NCBI GenBank assembly: GCA_023634235.1
Contig: JAMKCF010000058.1
Span: forward strand, 248,001 to 312,000
Source: Pisaster brevispinus
Lineage: Eukaryota > Echinodermata > Asteroidea > Forcipulatida > Asteriidae
Length of the DNA stretch: 64,000 bases
Direction of reading: 5' to 3'
The first letter of the stretch is position 1, and each line of letters begins with the position of its first letter. The translations under genes were made by a program, and so were the position numbers. Shown in pieces: positions 12,071-25,097 of the stretch. Below the pieces are notes generated by a model. That model made no database searches and had not been told where the DNA came from. It saw nothing but the letters and a program-made list of their open reading frames with translations.

Positions 12071-12990
12071 AAAGCCCCGCAAAACATCAACTTGATTTTG
12101 CTGTAAAAAGACACAAATACAAAATAAGGAGGGTCACATCACCCCCAGGGCATCATTGAATCTGCACAATTTTAGTACCACTGTAAAGCCCGTTTCAAGG
12201 GCTCCCTCTCCTGTGAGTTTGGGGTCGCTGACGATTCTGTAGGCGAGGCGAGCGGCCTGGATGTTAGGCCCACCCCTTAGAGAAATAGGAAAACAAAAAC
12301 CAGGGGTAATGGCCCAAAATAAAAGTGCGCTGATTTTGGGAATAAGTCCCGATCTAGGAGAGCTAGAGGGATGATTTTTTTACCTGACTCTGCCTTAGGT
12401 ATCCCTGCATCCGAAAATTAGACTTTTACGGCCGTTGCGGGCAGGCTTCACACCGGAAAAGACCAGCAAGCGGGGACACTCCGAAAGCCCCGCAAAACAT
12501 CAACTTGATTTTGCTGTAAAAAGACACAAATACAAAATAAGGAGGGTCACATCACCCCCAGGGCATCATTGAATCTGCACAATTTTAGTACCACTGTAAA
12601 GCCCGTTTCAAGGGCTCCCTCTCCTGTGAGTTTGGGGTCGCTGACGATTCTGTAGGCGAGGCGAGCGGCCTGGATGTTAGGCCTACCCCTAAGAAAAATT
12701 GAAAAAAAAAAAAAAAAAAAAAAAACCCAGAAGCAAGGTCGTGCCGGCAGGGGTCATGGCCCAAAATAAAAGTGCGGTGAATTTGGGAATAACTCCCGAT
12801 CTAGGAGGGCTAGAGGGATGATTTTTTGGCCTGACTCTGCCTTAGGTATCCCTGCATCCGAAAATTAGACTTTTACGGCCATTGCGGGCAGGCTTCACAC
12901 CGGAAAAGACCAGCAAGTGGGGACACTCCGAAAGCCCCGCAAAACATCAACGTGATTTTGCTGTAAAAAGACACAAATACAAAATAAGGA

Positions 12991-14642
12991 GGGTCACATC
13001 ACCCCCAGGGCAATATCGAATCTGCACAATTTTAGTACCACTGTAAAGCCCGTTTCAAGGGCTCCCTCTCCCGTGAGTTTGGGGTCGCTAACGATTCTGT
13101 AGGCGAGGCGAGCGGCCTGGATGTTAGGCCCACCCCTTAGAGAAATAGGAAAACAAAAACCAGGGGTCATGGCCCAAAATAAAAGTGCGGTGATTTTGGG
13201 AATAAGTCCCGATCTAGGAGAGCTAGAGAGATGATTTTTTTACCTGACTCTGCCTTAGGTATCCCTGCATCCGAAAATTAGACTTTTACGGCCGTTGCGG
13301 GCAAGCTTCACACCGGAAAAGACCAGCAAGCGGGCACACTCCGAAAGCCCCCCAAAACATCAACTTGATTTTGCTGTAAAAAGACACAAATACAAAATAA
13401 GGAGGGTCACATCACCCCCAGGGCAATATCAAATCTGCACAATTTTAGTACCACTGTAAAGCCCGTTTCAAGGGCTCCCTCTCCCGTGAGTTTGGGGTCG
13501 CTGACGATTCTGTAGGCGAGGCGAGCGGCCTGGATGTTAGGCCCACCCCTTAGAGAAATAGGAAAACAAAAACCAGGGGTAATGGCCCAAAATAAAAGTG
13601 CGGTGATTTTGGGAATAAGTCCCGATCTAGGAGGGCTAGAGAGATGATTTTTTGGCCTGACTCTGCCTTAGGTATCCCTGCATCCGAAAATTAGACTTTT
13701 ACGGCCATTGCGGGCAGGCTTCACACCGGAAAAGACCAGCAAGCGGGGACACTCCGAAAGCCCCGCAAAACATCAACTTGATTTTGCTGTAAAAAGACAC
13801 AAATACAAAATAAGGAGGGTCACATCACCCCCAGGGCAATATCGAATCTGCACAATTTTAGTACCACTGTAAAGCCCGTTTCAAGGGCTCCCTCTCCCGT
13901 GAGTTTGGGGTCGCTAACGATTCTGTAGGCGAGGCGAGCGGCCTGGATGTTAGGCCCACCCCTTAGAGAAATAGGAAAACAAAAACCAGGGGTCATGGCC
14001 CAAAATAAAAGTGCGGTGATTTTGGGAATAAGTCCCGATCTAGGAGAGCTAGAGAGATGATTTTTTTACCTGACTCTGCCTTAGGTATCCCTGCATCCGA
14101 AAATTAGACTTTTACGGCCGTTGCGGGCAAGCTTCACACCGGAAAAGACCAGCAAGCGGGCACACTCCGAAAGCCCCCCAAAACATCAACTTGATTTTGC
14201 TGTAAAAAGACACAAATACAAAATAAGGAGGGTCACATCACCCCCAGGGCAATATCAAATCTGCACAATTTTAGTACCACTGTAAAGCCCGTTTCAAGGG
14301 CTCCCTCTCCCGTGAGTTTGGGGTCGCTGACGATTCTGTAGGCGAGGCGAGCGGCCTGGATGTTAGGCCCACCCCTTAGAGAAATAGGAAAACAAAAACC
14401 AGGGGTAATGGCCCAAAATAAAAGTGCGGTGATTTTGGGAATAAGTCCCGATCTAGGAGGGCTAGAGAGATGATTTTTTTACCTGACTCTGCCTTAGGTA
14501 TCCCTGCATCCGAAAACTAGACTTTTACGGCCGTTGCGGGCAGGCTTCACACCGGAAAAGACCAGCAAGCGGGGACACTCCGAAAGCCCCCCAAAACATC
14601 AACTTGATTTTGCTGTAAAAAGACACAAATACAAAATAAGGA
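12991..14642. repeat. Four consecutive B monomers, two 826-bp dimers
   Basis: Unit starts 12991, 13404, 13817 and 14230, all 413 bp. Units 1 and 3 share gtcgctaacg, gagagctagagag, gcgggcaagcttc and agcgggcacac; units 2 and 4 share atatcaaatctg. The repeat is therefore a B-B dimer of 826 bp in tandem. The unit at 13404 has an A-like right part (gattttttggcctg, ccccgc) on a B left part. This is the longest run of B I counted. Confidence 0.88.
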
Positions 14643-16837
14643 GGGTCACATCACCCCCAGGGCAATATCGAATCTGCACAATTTTAGTACCACTGTAAAG
14701 CCCGTTTCAAGGGCTCCCTTTTCCGTGAGTTTGGGGTCGATGACGATTCTGTAGGCGAGGCGAGCGGCCTGGATGTAAGGCCTACCCCTAAGAAAAATTG
14801 AAAAAAAAAACAAAAAAAAAAACCCAGAAGCAAGGTCGTGCCGGCAGGGGTCATGGCCCAAAATAAAATTGCGGTGAATTTGGGAATAACTCCCGATCTA
14901 GGAGGGCTAGAGGGATGATTTTTTGGCCTGACTCTGCCTTAGGTATCCCTGCATCCGAAAATTAGACTTTTACGGCCGTTGCGGGCAGGCTTCACACCGG
15001 AAAAGACCAGCAAGCGGGGACACTCCGAAAGCCCCGCAAAACATCAACGTGATTTTGCTGTAAAAAGACACAAATACAAAATAAGGAGGGTCACATCACC
15101 CCCAGGGCAATATCGAATCTGCACAATTTTAGTACCACTGTAAAGCCCGTTTCAAGGGCTCCCTCTCCCGTGAGTTTGGGGTCGCTGACGATTCTGTAGG
15201 CGAGGCGAGTGGCCTGGATGTTAGGCCCACCCCTTAGAGAAATAGGAAAACAAAAACCAGGGGTCATGGCCCAAAATAAAAGTGCGGTGATTTTGGGAAT
15301 AAGTCCCGATCTAGGAGGGCTAGAGAGATGATTTTTTTACCTGACTCTGCCTTAGGTATCCCTGCATCCGAAAATTAGACTTTTACGGCCGTTGCGGGCA
15401 GGCTTCACACCGGAAAAGACCAGCAAGCGGGGACACTCCGAAAGCCCCCCAAAACATCAACTTGATTTTGCTGTAAAAAGACACAAATACAAAATAAGGA
15501 GGGTCACATCACCCCCAGGGCAATATCGAATCTGCACAATTTTAGTACCACTGTAAAGCCCGTTTCAAGGGCTCCCTCTCCCGTGAGTTTGGGGTCGCTG
15601 ACGATTCTGTAGGCGAGGCGAGCGGCCTGGATGTTAGGCCTACCCCTAAGAAAAATTGAAAAAAACAAAACAAAAAACAACCCAGAAGCAAGGTCGTGCC
15701 GGCAGGGGTAATGGCCCAAAATAAAAGTGCGGTGAATTTGGGAATAACTCCCGATCTAGGAGGGCTAGAGGGATGATTTTTTGGCCTGACTCTGCCTTAG
15801 GTATCCCTGCATCCGAAAATTTGACTTTTACGGCCGTTGCGGCCAGGCTTCACACCGGAAAAGACCAGCAAGCGGGGACACTCCGAAAGCCCCCCAAAAC
15901 ATCAACGTGATTTTGCTGTAAAAAGACACAAATACAAAATAAGGAGGGTCACATCACCCCCAGGGCAATATCGAATCTGCACAATTTTAGTACCACTGTA
16001 AAGCCCGTTTCAAGGGCTCCCTCTCCCGTGAGTTTGGGGTCGCTGACGATTCTGTAGGCGAGGCGAGCGGCCTGGATGTTAGGCCTACCCCTAAGAAAAA
16101 TTGAAAAAAACAAAACAAACAACAACCCAGAAGCAAGGTCGTGCCGGCAGGGGTAATGGCCCAAAATAAAAGTGCGGTGAATTTGGGAATAACTCCCGAT
16201 CTAGGAGGGCTAGAGGGATGATTTTTTGGCCTGACTCTGCCTTAGGTATCCCTGCATCCGAAAATTTGACTTTTACGGCCGTTGCGGGCAGGCTTCACAC
16301 CGGAAAAGACCAGCAAGCGGGGACACTCCGAAAGCCCCCCAAAACATCAACGTGATTTTGCTGTAAAAAGACACAAATACAAAATAAGGAGGGTCACATC
16401 ACCCCCAGGGCAATATCGAATCTGCACAATTTTAGTACCACTGTAAAGCCCGTTTCAAGGGCTCCTTCTCCCGTGAGTTTGGGGTCGCTGACGATTCTGT
16501 AGGCGAGGCGAGCGGCCTGGATGTTAGGCCTACCCCTAAGAAAAATTGAAAAAAAAAAAAAAAAAAAAAAAACCCAGAAGCAAGGTCGTGCCGGCAGGGG
16601 TCATGGCCCAAAATAAAAGTGCGGTGAATTTGGGAATAACTCCCGATCTAGGAGGGCTAGAGGGATGATTTTTTGGCCTGACTCTGCCTTAGGTATCCCT
16701 GCATCCGAAAATTAGACTTTTACGGCCGTTGCGGGCAGGCTTCACACCGGAAAAGACCAGCAAGCGGGGACACTCCGAAAGCCCCGCAAAACATCAACGT
16801 GATTTTGCTGTAAAAAGACACAAATACAAAATAAGGA
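14643..16837. repeat. Array segment: A, B, A, A, A
   Basis: Unit starts: 14643 A (with the private variants ggctcccttttccg and gatgtaaggcc), 15088 B, 15501 A, 15946 A, 16391 A. The units at 15501 and 15946 form a 445-bp tandem duplication: both have an A-tract broken by C, ggggtaatggccc where most A copies read ggggtcatggccc, and aaaatttgac. They differ slightly in the tract and by gcggccagg against gcgggcagg. Confidence 0.85.
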
Positions 16838-17355
16838 GGGTCACATCACCCCCAGGGCAATATCGAATCTGCACAATTTTAGTACCACTGTAAAGCCCGT
16901 TTCAAGGGCTCCCTCTCCCGTGAGTTTGGGGTCGCTGACGATTCTGTAGGCGAGGCGAGCGGCCTGGATGTTAGGCCCACCCCTTAGAGAAATAGGAAAA
17001 CAAAAACCTGGGGTAATGGCCCAAAATAAAAGTGCGGTGATTTTGGGAATAAGTCCCGATCTAGGAGGGCTAGAGAGATGATTTTTTTACCCCAGAAGCA
17101 AGGTCGTGCCGGCAGGGGTCATGGCCCAAAATAAAAGTGCGGTGAATTTGGGAATAACTCCCGATCTAGGAGGGCTAGAGGGATGATTTTTTGGCCTGAC
17201 TCTGCCTTAGGTATCCCTGCATCCGAAAATTAGACTTTTACGGCCGTTGCGGGCAGGCTTCACACCGGAAAAGACCAGTAAGCGGGGACACTCCGAAAGC
17301 CCCGCAAAACATCAACGTGATTTTGCTGTAAAAAGACACAAATACAAAATAAGGA
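16838..17355. repeat. Composite 518-bp unit with B-to-A breakpoint at 17,090/17,091
   Basis: The unit begins as B (ggaaaacaaaaacc, gattttgggaataagtcc, gagagatga, T7, ac) and at 17,090/17,091 jumps to the cccagaagcaagg block of an A unit, so the segment containing aggaggg-ctaga-gatga occurs twice. The breakpoint coincides with the left end of the segment copied from 10,593 (offset 6,498 bp). Junction overlap is only one or two C bases. Confidence 0.9.
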
Positions 17356-18568
17356 GGGTCACATCACCCCCAGGGCAATATCGAATCTGCACAATTTTAG
17401 TACCACTGTAAAGCCCGTTTCAAGGGCTCCCTCTCCCGTGAGTTTGGGGTCGCTGACGATTATGTAGGCGAGGCGAGCGCCCTGGATGTTAGGCCCACCC
17501 CTTAGAGAAATAGGAAAACAAAAACCAGGGGTAATGGCCCAAAATAAAAGTGCAGTGATTTTGGGAATAAGTCCCGATCTAGGAGGGCTAGAGAGATGAT
17601 TTTTTTACCTGACTCTGCCTTAGGTATCCCTGCATCCGAAAATTAGACTTTTACGGCCGTTGCGGGCAGGCTTCACACCGGAAAAGACCAGCAAGCGGGG
17701 ACACTCCGAAAGCCCCCCAAAACATCAACTTGATTTTGCTGTAAAAAGACTCAAATACAAAATAAGGAGGGTCACATCACCCCCAGGGCAATATCGAATC
17801 TGCACAATTTTAGTACCACTGTAAAGCCCGTTTCAAGGGCTCCCTCTCCCGTGAGTTTGGGGTCGCTGACGATTCTGTAGGCGAGGCGAGCGGCCTGGAT
17901 GTTAGGCCTACCCCTAAGAAAAATTGAAAAAAAAAAAAAAAAAAAAAAAAAACAGAAGCAAGGTCGTGCCGGCAGGGGTCATGGCCCAAAATAAAAGTGC
18001 GGTGAATTTGGGAATAACTCCCGATCTAGGAGGGCTAGAGGGATGATTTTTTGGCCTGACTCTGCCTTAGGTATCCCTGCATCCGAAAATTTGACTTTTA
18101 CGGCCGTTGCGGGCAGGCTTCACACCGGAAAAGACCAGCAAGCGGGGACACTCCGAAAGCCCCGCAAAACATCAACGTGATTTTGCTGTAAAAAGACACA
18201 AATACAAAATAAGGAGGGTCACATCACCCCCAGGGCAATATCGAATCTGCACAATTTTAGTACCACTGTAAAGCCCGTTTCAAGGGCTCCCTCTCCCGTG
18301 AGTTTGGGGTCGCTGACGATTCTGTAGGCGAGGCGAGCGGCCTGGATGTTAGGCCCACCCCTTAGAGAAATAGGAAAACAAAAACCAGGGGTAATGGCCC
18401 AAAATAAAAGTGCGCTGATTTTGGGAATAAGTCCCGATCTAGGAGAGCTAGAGGGATGATTTTTTTACCTGACTCTGCCTTAGGTATCCCTGCATCCGAA
18501 AATTAGACTTTTACGGCCGTTGCGGGCAGGCTTCACACCGGAAAAGACCAGCAAGCGGGGACACTCCG
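17091..18568. repeat. Segment duplicated from 6,498 bp upstream (copy 2)
   Basis: Second copy of the roughly 1.48-kb segment at 10,593-12,070. Its left end is sharp at 17,091. Its right end lies before the ccccccaaaac motif near 18,575, where copy 1 has ccccgcaaaac. The copies are not adjacent, so the change needs an exchange between misaligned arrays or copying from a distant part of the array. Confidence 0.85.
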
Positions 18569-20793
18569 AAAGCCCCCCAAAACATCAACTTGATTTTGCT
18601 GTAAAAAGACTCAAATACAAAATAAGGAGGGTCACATCACCCCCAGGGCAATATCGAATCTGCACAATTTTAGTACCACTGTAAAGCCCGTTTCAAGGGC
18701 TCCCTCTCCCGTGAGTTTGGGGTCGCTGACGATTCTGTAGGCGAGGCGAGCGGCCTGGATGTTAGGCCTACCCCTAAGAAAAATTGAAAAAAAAAAAAAA
18801 AAAAAAAAAAACAGAAGCAAGGTCGTGCCGGCAGGGGTCATGGCCCAAAATAAAAGTGCGGTGAATTTGGGAATAACTCCCGATCTAGGAGGGCTAGAGG
18901 GATGATTTTTTGGCCTGACTCTGCCTTAGGTATCCCTGCATCCGAAAATTTGACTTTTACGGCCGTTGCGGGCAGGCTTCACACCGGAAAAGACCAGCAA
19001 GCGGGGACACTCCGAAAGCCCCGCAAAACATCAACGTGATTTTGCTGTAAAAAGACACAAATACAAAATAAGGAGGGTCACATCACCCCCAGGGCAATAT
19101 CGAATCTGCACAATTTTAGTACCACTGTAAAGCCCGTTTCAAGGGCTCCCTCTCCCGTGAGTTTGGGGTCGCTGACGATTCTGTAGGCGAGGCGAGCGGC
19201 CTGGATGTTAGGCCTACCCCTAAGAAAAATTGAAAAAAAAAAAAAAAAAAAAAAAAACAGAAGCAAGGTCGTGCCGGCAGGGGTCATGGCCCAAAATAAA
19301 AGTGCGGTGAATTTGGGAATAACTCCCGATCTAGGAGGGCTAGAGGGATGATTTTTTGGCCTGACTCTGCCTTAGGTATCCCTGCATCCGAAAATTTGAC
19401 TTTTACGGCCGTTGCGGGCAGGCTTCACACCGGAAAAGACCAGCAAGCGGGGACACTCCGAAAGCCCCGCAAAACATCAACGTGATTTTGCTGTAAAAAG
19501 ACACAAATACAAAATAAGGAGGGTCACATCACCCCCAGGGCAATATCGAATCTGCACAATTTTAGTACCACTGTAAAGCCCGTTTCAAGGGCTCCCTCTC
19601 CCGTGAGTTTGGGGTCGCTGACGATTCTGTAGGCGAGGCGAGCGGCCTGGATGTTAGGCCCACCCCTTAGAGAAATAGGAAAACAAAAACCAGGGGTAAT
19701 GGCCCAAAATAAAAGTGCGCTGATTTTGGGAATAAGTCCCGATCTAGGAGAGCTAGAGGGATGATTTTTTTACCTGACTCTGCCTTAGGTATCCCTGCAT
19801 CCGAAAATTAGACTTTTACGGCCGTTGCGGGCAGGCTTCACACCGGAAAAGACCAGCAAGCGGGGACACTCCGAAAGCCCCCCAAAACATCAACTTGATT
19901 TTGCTGTAAAAAGACTCAAATACAAAATAAGGAGGGTCACATCACCCCCAGGGCAATATCGAATCTGCACAATTTTAGTACCACTGTAAAGCCCGTTTCA
20001 AGGGCTCCCTCTCCCGTGAGTTTGGGGTCGCTGACGATTCTGTAGGCGAGGCGAGCGGCCTGGATGTTAGGCCTACCCCTAAGAAAAATTGAAAAAAAAA
20101 AAAAAAAAAAAAAAAAACAGAAGCAAGGTCGTGCCGGCAGGGGTCATGGCCCAAAATAAAAGTGCGGTGAATTTGGGAATAACTCCCGATCTAGGAGGGC
20201 TAGAGGGATGATTTTTTGGCCTGACTCTGCCTTAGGTATCCCTGCATCCGAAAATTTGACTTTTACGGCCGTTGCGGGCAGGCTTCACACCGGAAAAGAC
20301 CAGCAAGCGGGGACACTCCGAAAGCCCCGCAAAACATCAACGTGATTTTGCTGTAAAAAGACACAAATACAAAATAAGGAGGGTCACATCACCCCCAGGG
20401 CAATATCGAATCTGCACAATTTTAGTACCACTGTAAAGCCCGTTTCAAGGGCTCCCTCTCCCGTGAGTTTGGGGTCGCTGACGATTCTGTAGGCGAGGCG
20501 AGCGGCCTGGATGTTAGGCCCACCCCTTAGAGAAATAGGAAAACAAAAACCAGGGGTAATGGCCCAAAATAAAAGTGCGCTGATTTTGGGAATAAGTCCC
20601 GATCTAGGAGAGCTAGAGGGATGATTTTTTTACCTGACTCTGCCTTATGTATCCCTGCATCCGAAAATTAGACTTTTACGGCCGTTGCGGGCAGGCTTCA
20701 CACCGGAAAAGACCAGCAAGCGGGGACACTCCGAAAGCCCCCCAAAACATCAACTTGATTTTGCTGTAAAAAGACACAAATACAAAATAAGGA
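17356..20793. repeat. Expanded A-B dimer block, about 860 bp period
   Basis: Unit starts: 17356 B, 17769 A, 18216 B, 18629 A, 19075 A, 19521 B, 19934 A, 20381 B. All A units carry cgaaaatttgac and all B units from 18216 on carry gtgcgctgatt and ggagagctagaggg. The junction variant aagactcaaatac precedes 17769, 18629 and 19934. The block therefore reads (A B)(A A B)(A B), lengths 860, 1,305 and 860 bp, with one extra A inserted in the middle copy. The last B also has cttatgtatcc. Confidence 0.9.
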
Positions 20794-23700
20794 GGGTCAC
20801 TTCACCCCCAGGGCAATATCGAATCTGCACAATTTTAGTACCACTGTAAAGCCCGTTTCAAGGGCTCCCTCTCCTGTGAGTTTGGGGTCGCTGACGATTC
20901 TGTAGGCGAGGCGAGCGGCCTGGATGTTAGGCCTACCCCTAAGAAAAATTGAAAAAAAAAAAAGAAAAAAAAAACCCAGAAGCAAGGTCGTGCCGGCAGG
21001 GGTCATGGCCCAAAATAAAAGTGCGGTGAATTTGGGAATAACTCCCGATCTAGGAGGGCTAGAGGGATGATTTTTTGGCCTGACTCTGCCTTAGGTATCC
21101 CTGCATCCGAAAATTAGACTTTTACGGCCATTGCGGGCAGGCTTCACACCGGAAAAGACCAGCAAGCGGGGACACTCCGAAAGCCCCGCAAAACATCAAC
21201 GTGATTTTGCTGTAAAAAGACACAAATACAAAATAAGGAGGGTCACATCACCCCCAGGGCAATATCGAATCTGCACAATTTTAGTACCACTGTAAAGCCC
21301 GTTTCAAGGGCTCCCTCTCCCGTGAGTTTGGGGTCGCTAACGATTCTGTAGGCGAGGCGAGCGGCCTGGATGTTAGGCCCACCCCTTAGAGAAATAGTAA
21401 AACAAAAACCAGGGGTAATGGCCCAAAATAAAAGTGCGGTGATTTTGGGAATAAGTCCCGATCTAGGAGAGCTAGAGAGATGATTTTTTTACCTGACTCT
21501 GCCTTAGGTATCCCTGCATCCGAAAATTAGACTTTTACGGCCGTTGCGGGCAGGCTTCACACCGGAAAAGACCAGCAAGCGGGGACACTCCGAAAGCCCC
21601 CCAAAACATCAACTTGATTTTGCTGTAAAAAGACACAAATACAAAATAAGGAGGGTCACATCACCCCCAGGGCAATATCGAATCTGCACAATTTTAGTAC
21701 CACTGTAAAGCCCGTTTAAAGGGCTCCCTCTCCCGTGAGTTTGGGGTCGCTGACGATTCTGTAGGCGAGGCGAGCGGCCTGGATGTTAGGCCCACCCCTT
21801 AGAGAAATAGGAAAACAAAAACCAGGGGTAATGGCCCAAAATAAAAGTGCGGTGATTTTGGGAATAAGTCCCGATCTAGGAGGGCTAGAGAGATGATTTT
21901 TTTACCTGACTCTGCCTCAGGTATCCCTGCATCCAAAAATTAGACTTTTACGGCCGTTGCGGGCAGGCTTCACACCGGAAAAGACCAGCAAGCGGGGACA
22001 CTCCGAAAGCCCCCCAAAACATCAACTTGATTTTGCTGTAAAAAGACACAAATACAAAATAAGGAGGGTCACATCACCCCCAGGGCAATATCGAATCTGC
22101 ACAATTTTAGTACCACTGTAAAGCCCGTTTCAAGGGCTCCCTCTCCCGTGAGTTTGGGGTCGCTGACGATTCTGTAGGCGAGGCGAGCGGCCTGGATGTT
22201 AGGCCTACCCCTAAGAAAAATTGAAAAAAAAAAAAAAAAAAAAAAAACCCAGAAGCAAGGTCGTGCCGGCAGGGGTCATGGCCCAAAATAAAAGTGCGGT
22301 GAATTTGGGAATAACTCCCGATCTAGGAGGGCTAGAGGGATGATTTTTTGGCCTGACTCTGCCTTAGGTATCCCTGCATCCGAAAATTAGACTTTTACGG
22401 CCGTTGCGGGCAGGCTTCACACCGGAAAAGACCAGCAAGCGGGGACACTCCGAAAGCCCCGCAAAACATCAACGTGATTTTGCTGTAAAAAGACACAAAT
22501 ACAAAATAAGGAGGGTCACATCACCCCCAGGGCAATATCGAATCTGCACAATTTTAGTACCACTGTAAAGCCCGTTTCAAGGGCTCCCTCTCCCGTGAGT
22601 TTGGGGTCGCTGACGATTCTGTAGGCGAGGCGAGCGGCCTGGATGTTAGGCCCACCCCTAAGAGAAATAGGAAAACAAAAACCAGGGGTAATGGCCCAAA
22701 ATAAAAGTGCGGTGATTTTGGGAATAAGTCCCGATCTAGGAGGGCTAGAGAGATGATTTTTTTTACCTGACTCTGCCTTAGGTATCCCTGCATCCGAAAA
22801 TTAGACTTTTACGGCCGTTGCGGGCAGGCTTCACACCGGAAAAGACCAGCAAGCGGGGACACTCCGAAAGCCCCCCAAAACATCAACTTGATTTTGCTGT
22901 AAAAAGACACAAATACAAAATAAGGAGGGTCACATCACCCCCAGGGCAATATCGAATCTGCACAATTTTAGTACCACTGTAAAGCCCGTTTAAAGGGCTC
23001 CCTCTCCCGTGAGTTTGGGGTTGCTGACGATTCTGTAGGCGAGGCGAGCGGCCTGGATGTTAGGCCTACCCCTAAGAAAAATTGAAAACAAACCAAAAAA
23101 AAAAAAAAAAACAGAAGCAAGGTCGTGCCGGCAGGGGTCATGGCCCAAAATAAAAGTGCGGTGAATTTGGGAATAACTCCCGATCTAGGAGGGCTAGAGG
23201 GATGATTTTTTGGCCTGACTCTGCCTTAGGTATCCCTGCATCCGAAAATTAGACTTTTACGGCCGTTGCGGGCAGGCTTCACACCGGAAAAGACCAGCAA
23301 GCGGGGACACTCCGAAAGCCCCGCAAAACATCAACGTGATTTTGCTGTAAAAAGACACAAATACAAAATAAGGAGGGTCACATCACCCCCAGGGCAATAT
23401 CGAATCTGCACAATTTTAGTACCACTGTAAAGCCCGTTTCAAGGGCTCCCTCTCCCGTGAGTTTGGGGTCGCTGACGATTCTGTAGGCGAGGCGAGCGGC
23501 CTGGATGTTAGGCCCACCCCTTAGAGAAATAGGAAAACAAAAACCAGGGGTAATGGCCCAAAATAAAAGTGCGGTGATTTTGGGAATAAGTCCCGATCTA
23601 GGAGTGCTAGAGAGATGATTTTTTTTACCTGACTCTGCCTTAGGTATCCCTGCATCCGAAAATTAGACTTTTACGGCCGTTGCGGGCAGGCTTCACACCG

Positions 23701-24652
23701 GAAAAGACCAGCAAGCGGGGACACTCCGAAAGCCCCCCAAAACATCAACTTGATTTTGCTGTAAAAAGACACAAATACAAAATAAGGAGGGTCACATCAC
23801 CCACAGGGCAATATCGAATCTGCACAATTTTAGTACCACTGTAAAGCCCGTTTAAAGGGCTCCCTCTCCCGTGAGTTTGGGGTTGCTGACGATTCTGTAC
23901 GCGAGGCGAGCGGCCTGGATGTTAGGCCTACCCCTAAGAAAAATTGAAAAAAAAAAAAAAAAAAAAAAAAAAAACCCAGAAGCAAGGTCGTGCCGGCAGG
24001 GGTTATGGCCCAAATTAAAAGTGCGGTGATTTGGGGAATAAGTCCCGATCTAGGAGGGCTAGAGGGATGACTTTTTGGCCTGACTCTGCCTTAGGTATCC
24101 CTGCATCCGAAAATTAGACTTTTACGGCCGTTGCGGGCAGGCTTCACACCGGAAAAGACCAGCAAGCGGGGACACTCCGAAAGCCCCGCAAAACATCAAC
24201 GTGATTTTGCTGTAAAAAGACACAAATACAAAATAAGGAGGGTCACATCACCCCCAAGGCAATATCGAATCTGCACAATTTTAGTACCACTGTAAAGCCC
24301 GTTTCAAGGGCTCCCTCTCCCGTGAGTTTGAGGTCGCTGACGATTCTGTAGGCGAGGCGAGCGGCCTGGATGTTAGGCCTACCCCTTAGAGAAATAGGAA
24401 AACAAAAACCAGGGGTAATGGCCCAAAATAAAAGTGCGGTGATTTTGGGAATAAGTCCCGATCTAGGAGGGCTAGAGAGATGATTTTTTTACCTGACTCT
24501 GCCTTAGGTATCCCTGCATCCGAAAATTAGACTTTTACGGCCGTTGCGGGCAGGCTTCACACCGGAAAAGACCAGCAAGCGGGGACACTCCGAAAGCCCC
24601 GCAAAACATCAACGTGATTTTGCTGTAAAAAGACACAAATACAAAATAAGGA
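20794..24652. repeat. Array segment with A/B alternation
   Basis: Unit starts: 20794 A, 21240 B, 21653 B, 22066 A, 22513 B, 22927 A, 23375 B, 23789 A, 24240 B. The pair 20794/21240 shares ctcctgtgag, acggccattgc, gtcgctaacg and gagagctagagag with 12544/12991, 8,250 bp upstream. The pairs 22513/22927 and 23375/23789 share T8 runs and gcccgtttaaagggc, a period of 862 bp. The unit at 22927 has a tract interrupted as aaaacaaaccaaaa. The unit at 24240 is a B copy with an A-like ccccgc and aacgtg end. Confidence 0.85.
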
Positions 24653-25097
24653 GGGTCACATCACCCCCAGGGCAATATCGAATCTGCACAATTTTAGTAC
24701 CACTGTAAAGCCCGTTTCAAGGGCTCCCTCTCCCGTGAGTTTGGGGTCGCTGACGATTCTGTAGGCGAGGCGAGCGGCCTGGATGTTAGGCCTACCCCTA
24801 AGAAAAATTGAAAAAAAAAAAAAAAAAAAAAACCCAGAAGCAAGGTCGTGCCGGCAGGGGTCATGGCCCAAAATAAAAGTGCGGTGAATTTGGGAATAAC
24901 TCCCGATCTAGGAGGGCTAGAGGGATGATTTTTTGGCCTGACTCTGCCTTAGGTATCCCTGCATCCGAAAATTAGACTTTTACGGCCGTTGCGGGCAGGC
25001 TTCACACCGGAAAAGACCAGCAAGCGGGGACACTCCGAAAGCCCCGCAAAACATCAACGTGATTTTGCTGTAAAAAGACACAAATACAAAATAAGGA
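24653..25097. repeat. Reference type A monomer (445 bp, poly(A)-bearing)
   Basis: Typical A copy. Diagnostic states along the unit: left flank of the A-tract reads ggcctacccctaag then aaaaattg; a pure A run; then cccagaagcaaggtcgtgccggc, which B lacks; then gaatttgggaataactcccg, gagggatgattttttggcctg, gaaagccccgcaaaac and catcaacgtgatttt. The gcgggg...ccccgc pair can form a 6-bp stem. A copies vary from 442 to 451 bp, almost entirely through the length of the A run and interruptions in it by C, G or T. Confidence 0.93.

Larger units (their letters stand above)
9968..12990. repeat. Array segment: A, A/B hybrid, B, A, B, B, A
   Basis: Unit starts: 9968 A (tract interrupted by C), 10413 hybrid, 10858 B, 11271 A, 11718 B, 12131 B, 12544 A. 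Part of this segment, from about 10,593 to 12,070, is present again 6,498 bp downstream. The neighbouring units 12131 (B) and 12544 (A) share the left-half variants gggcatcattg and ctcctgtgag although they belong to different subfamilies. The B units at 11718 and 12131 share gtgcgctgatt and ggagagctagaggg. Confidence 0.85.
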
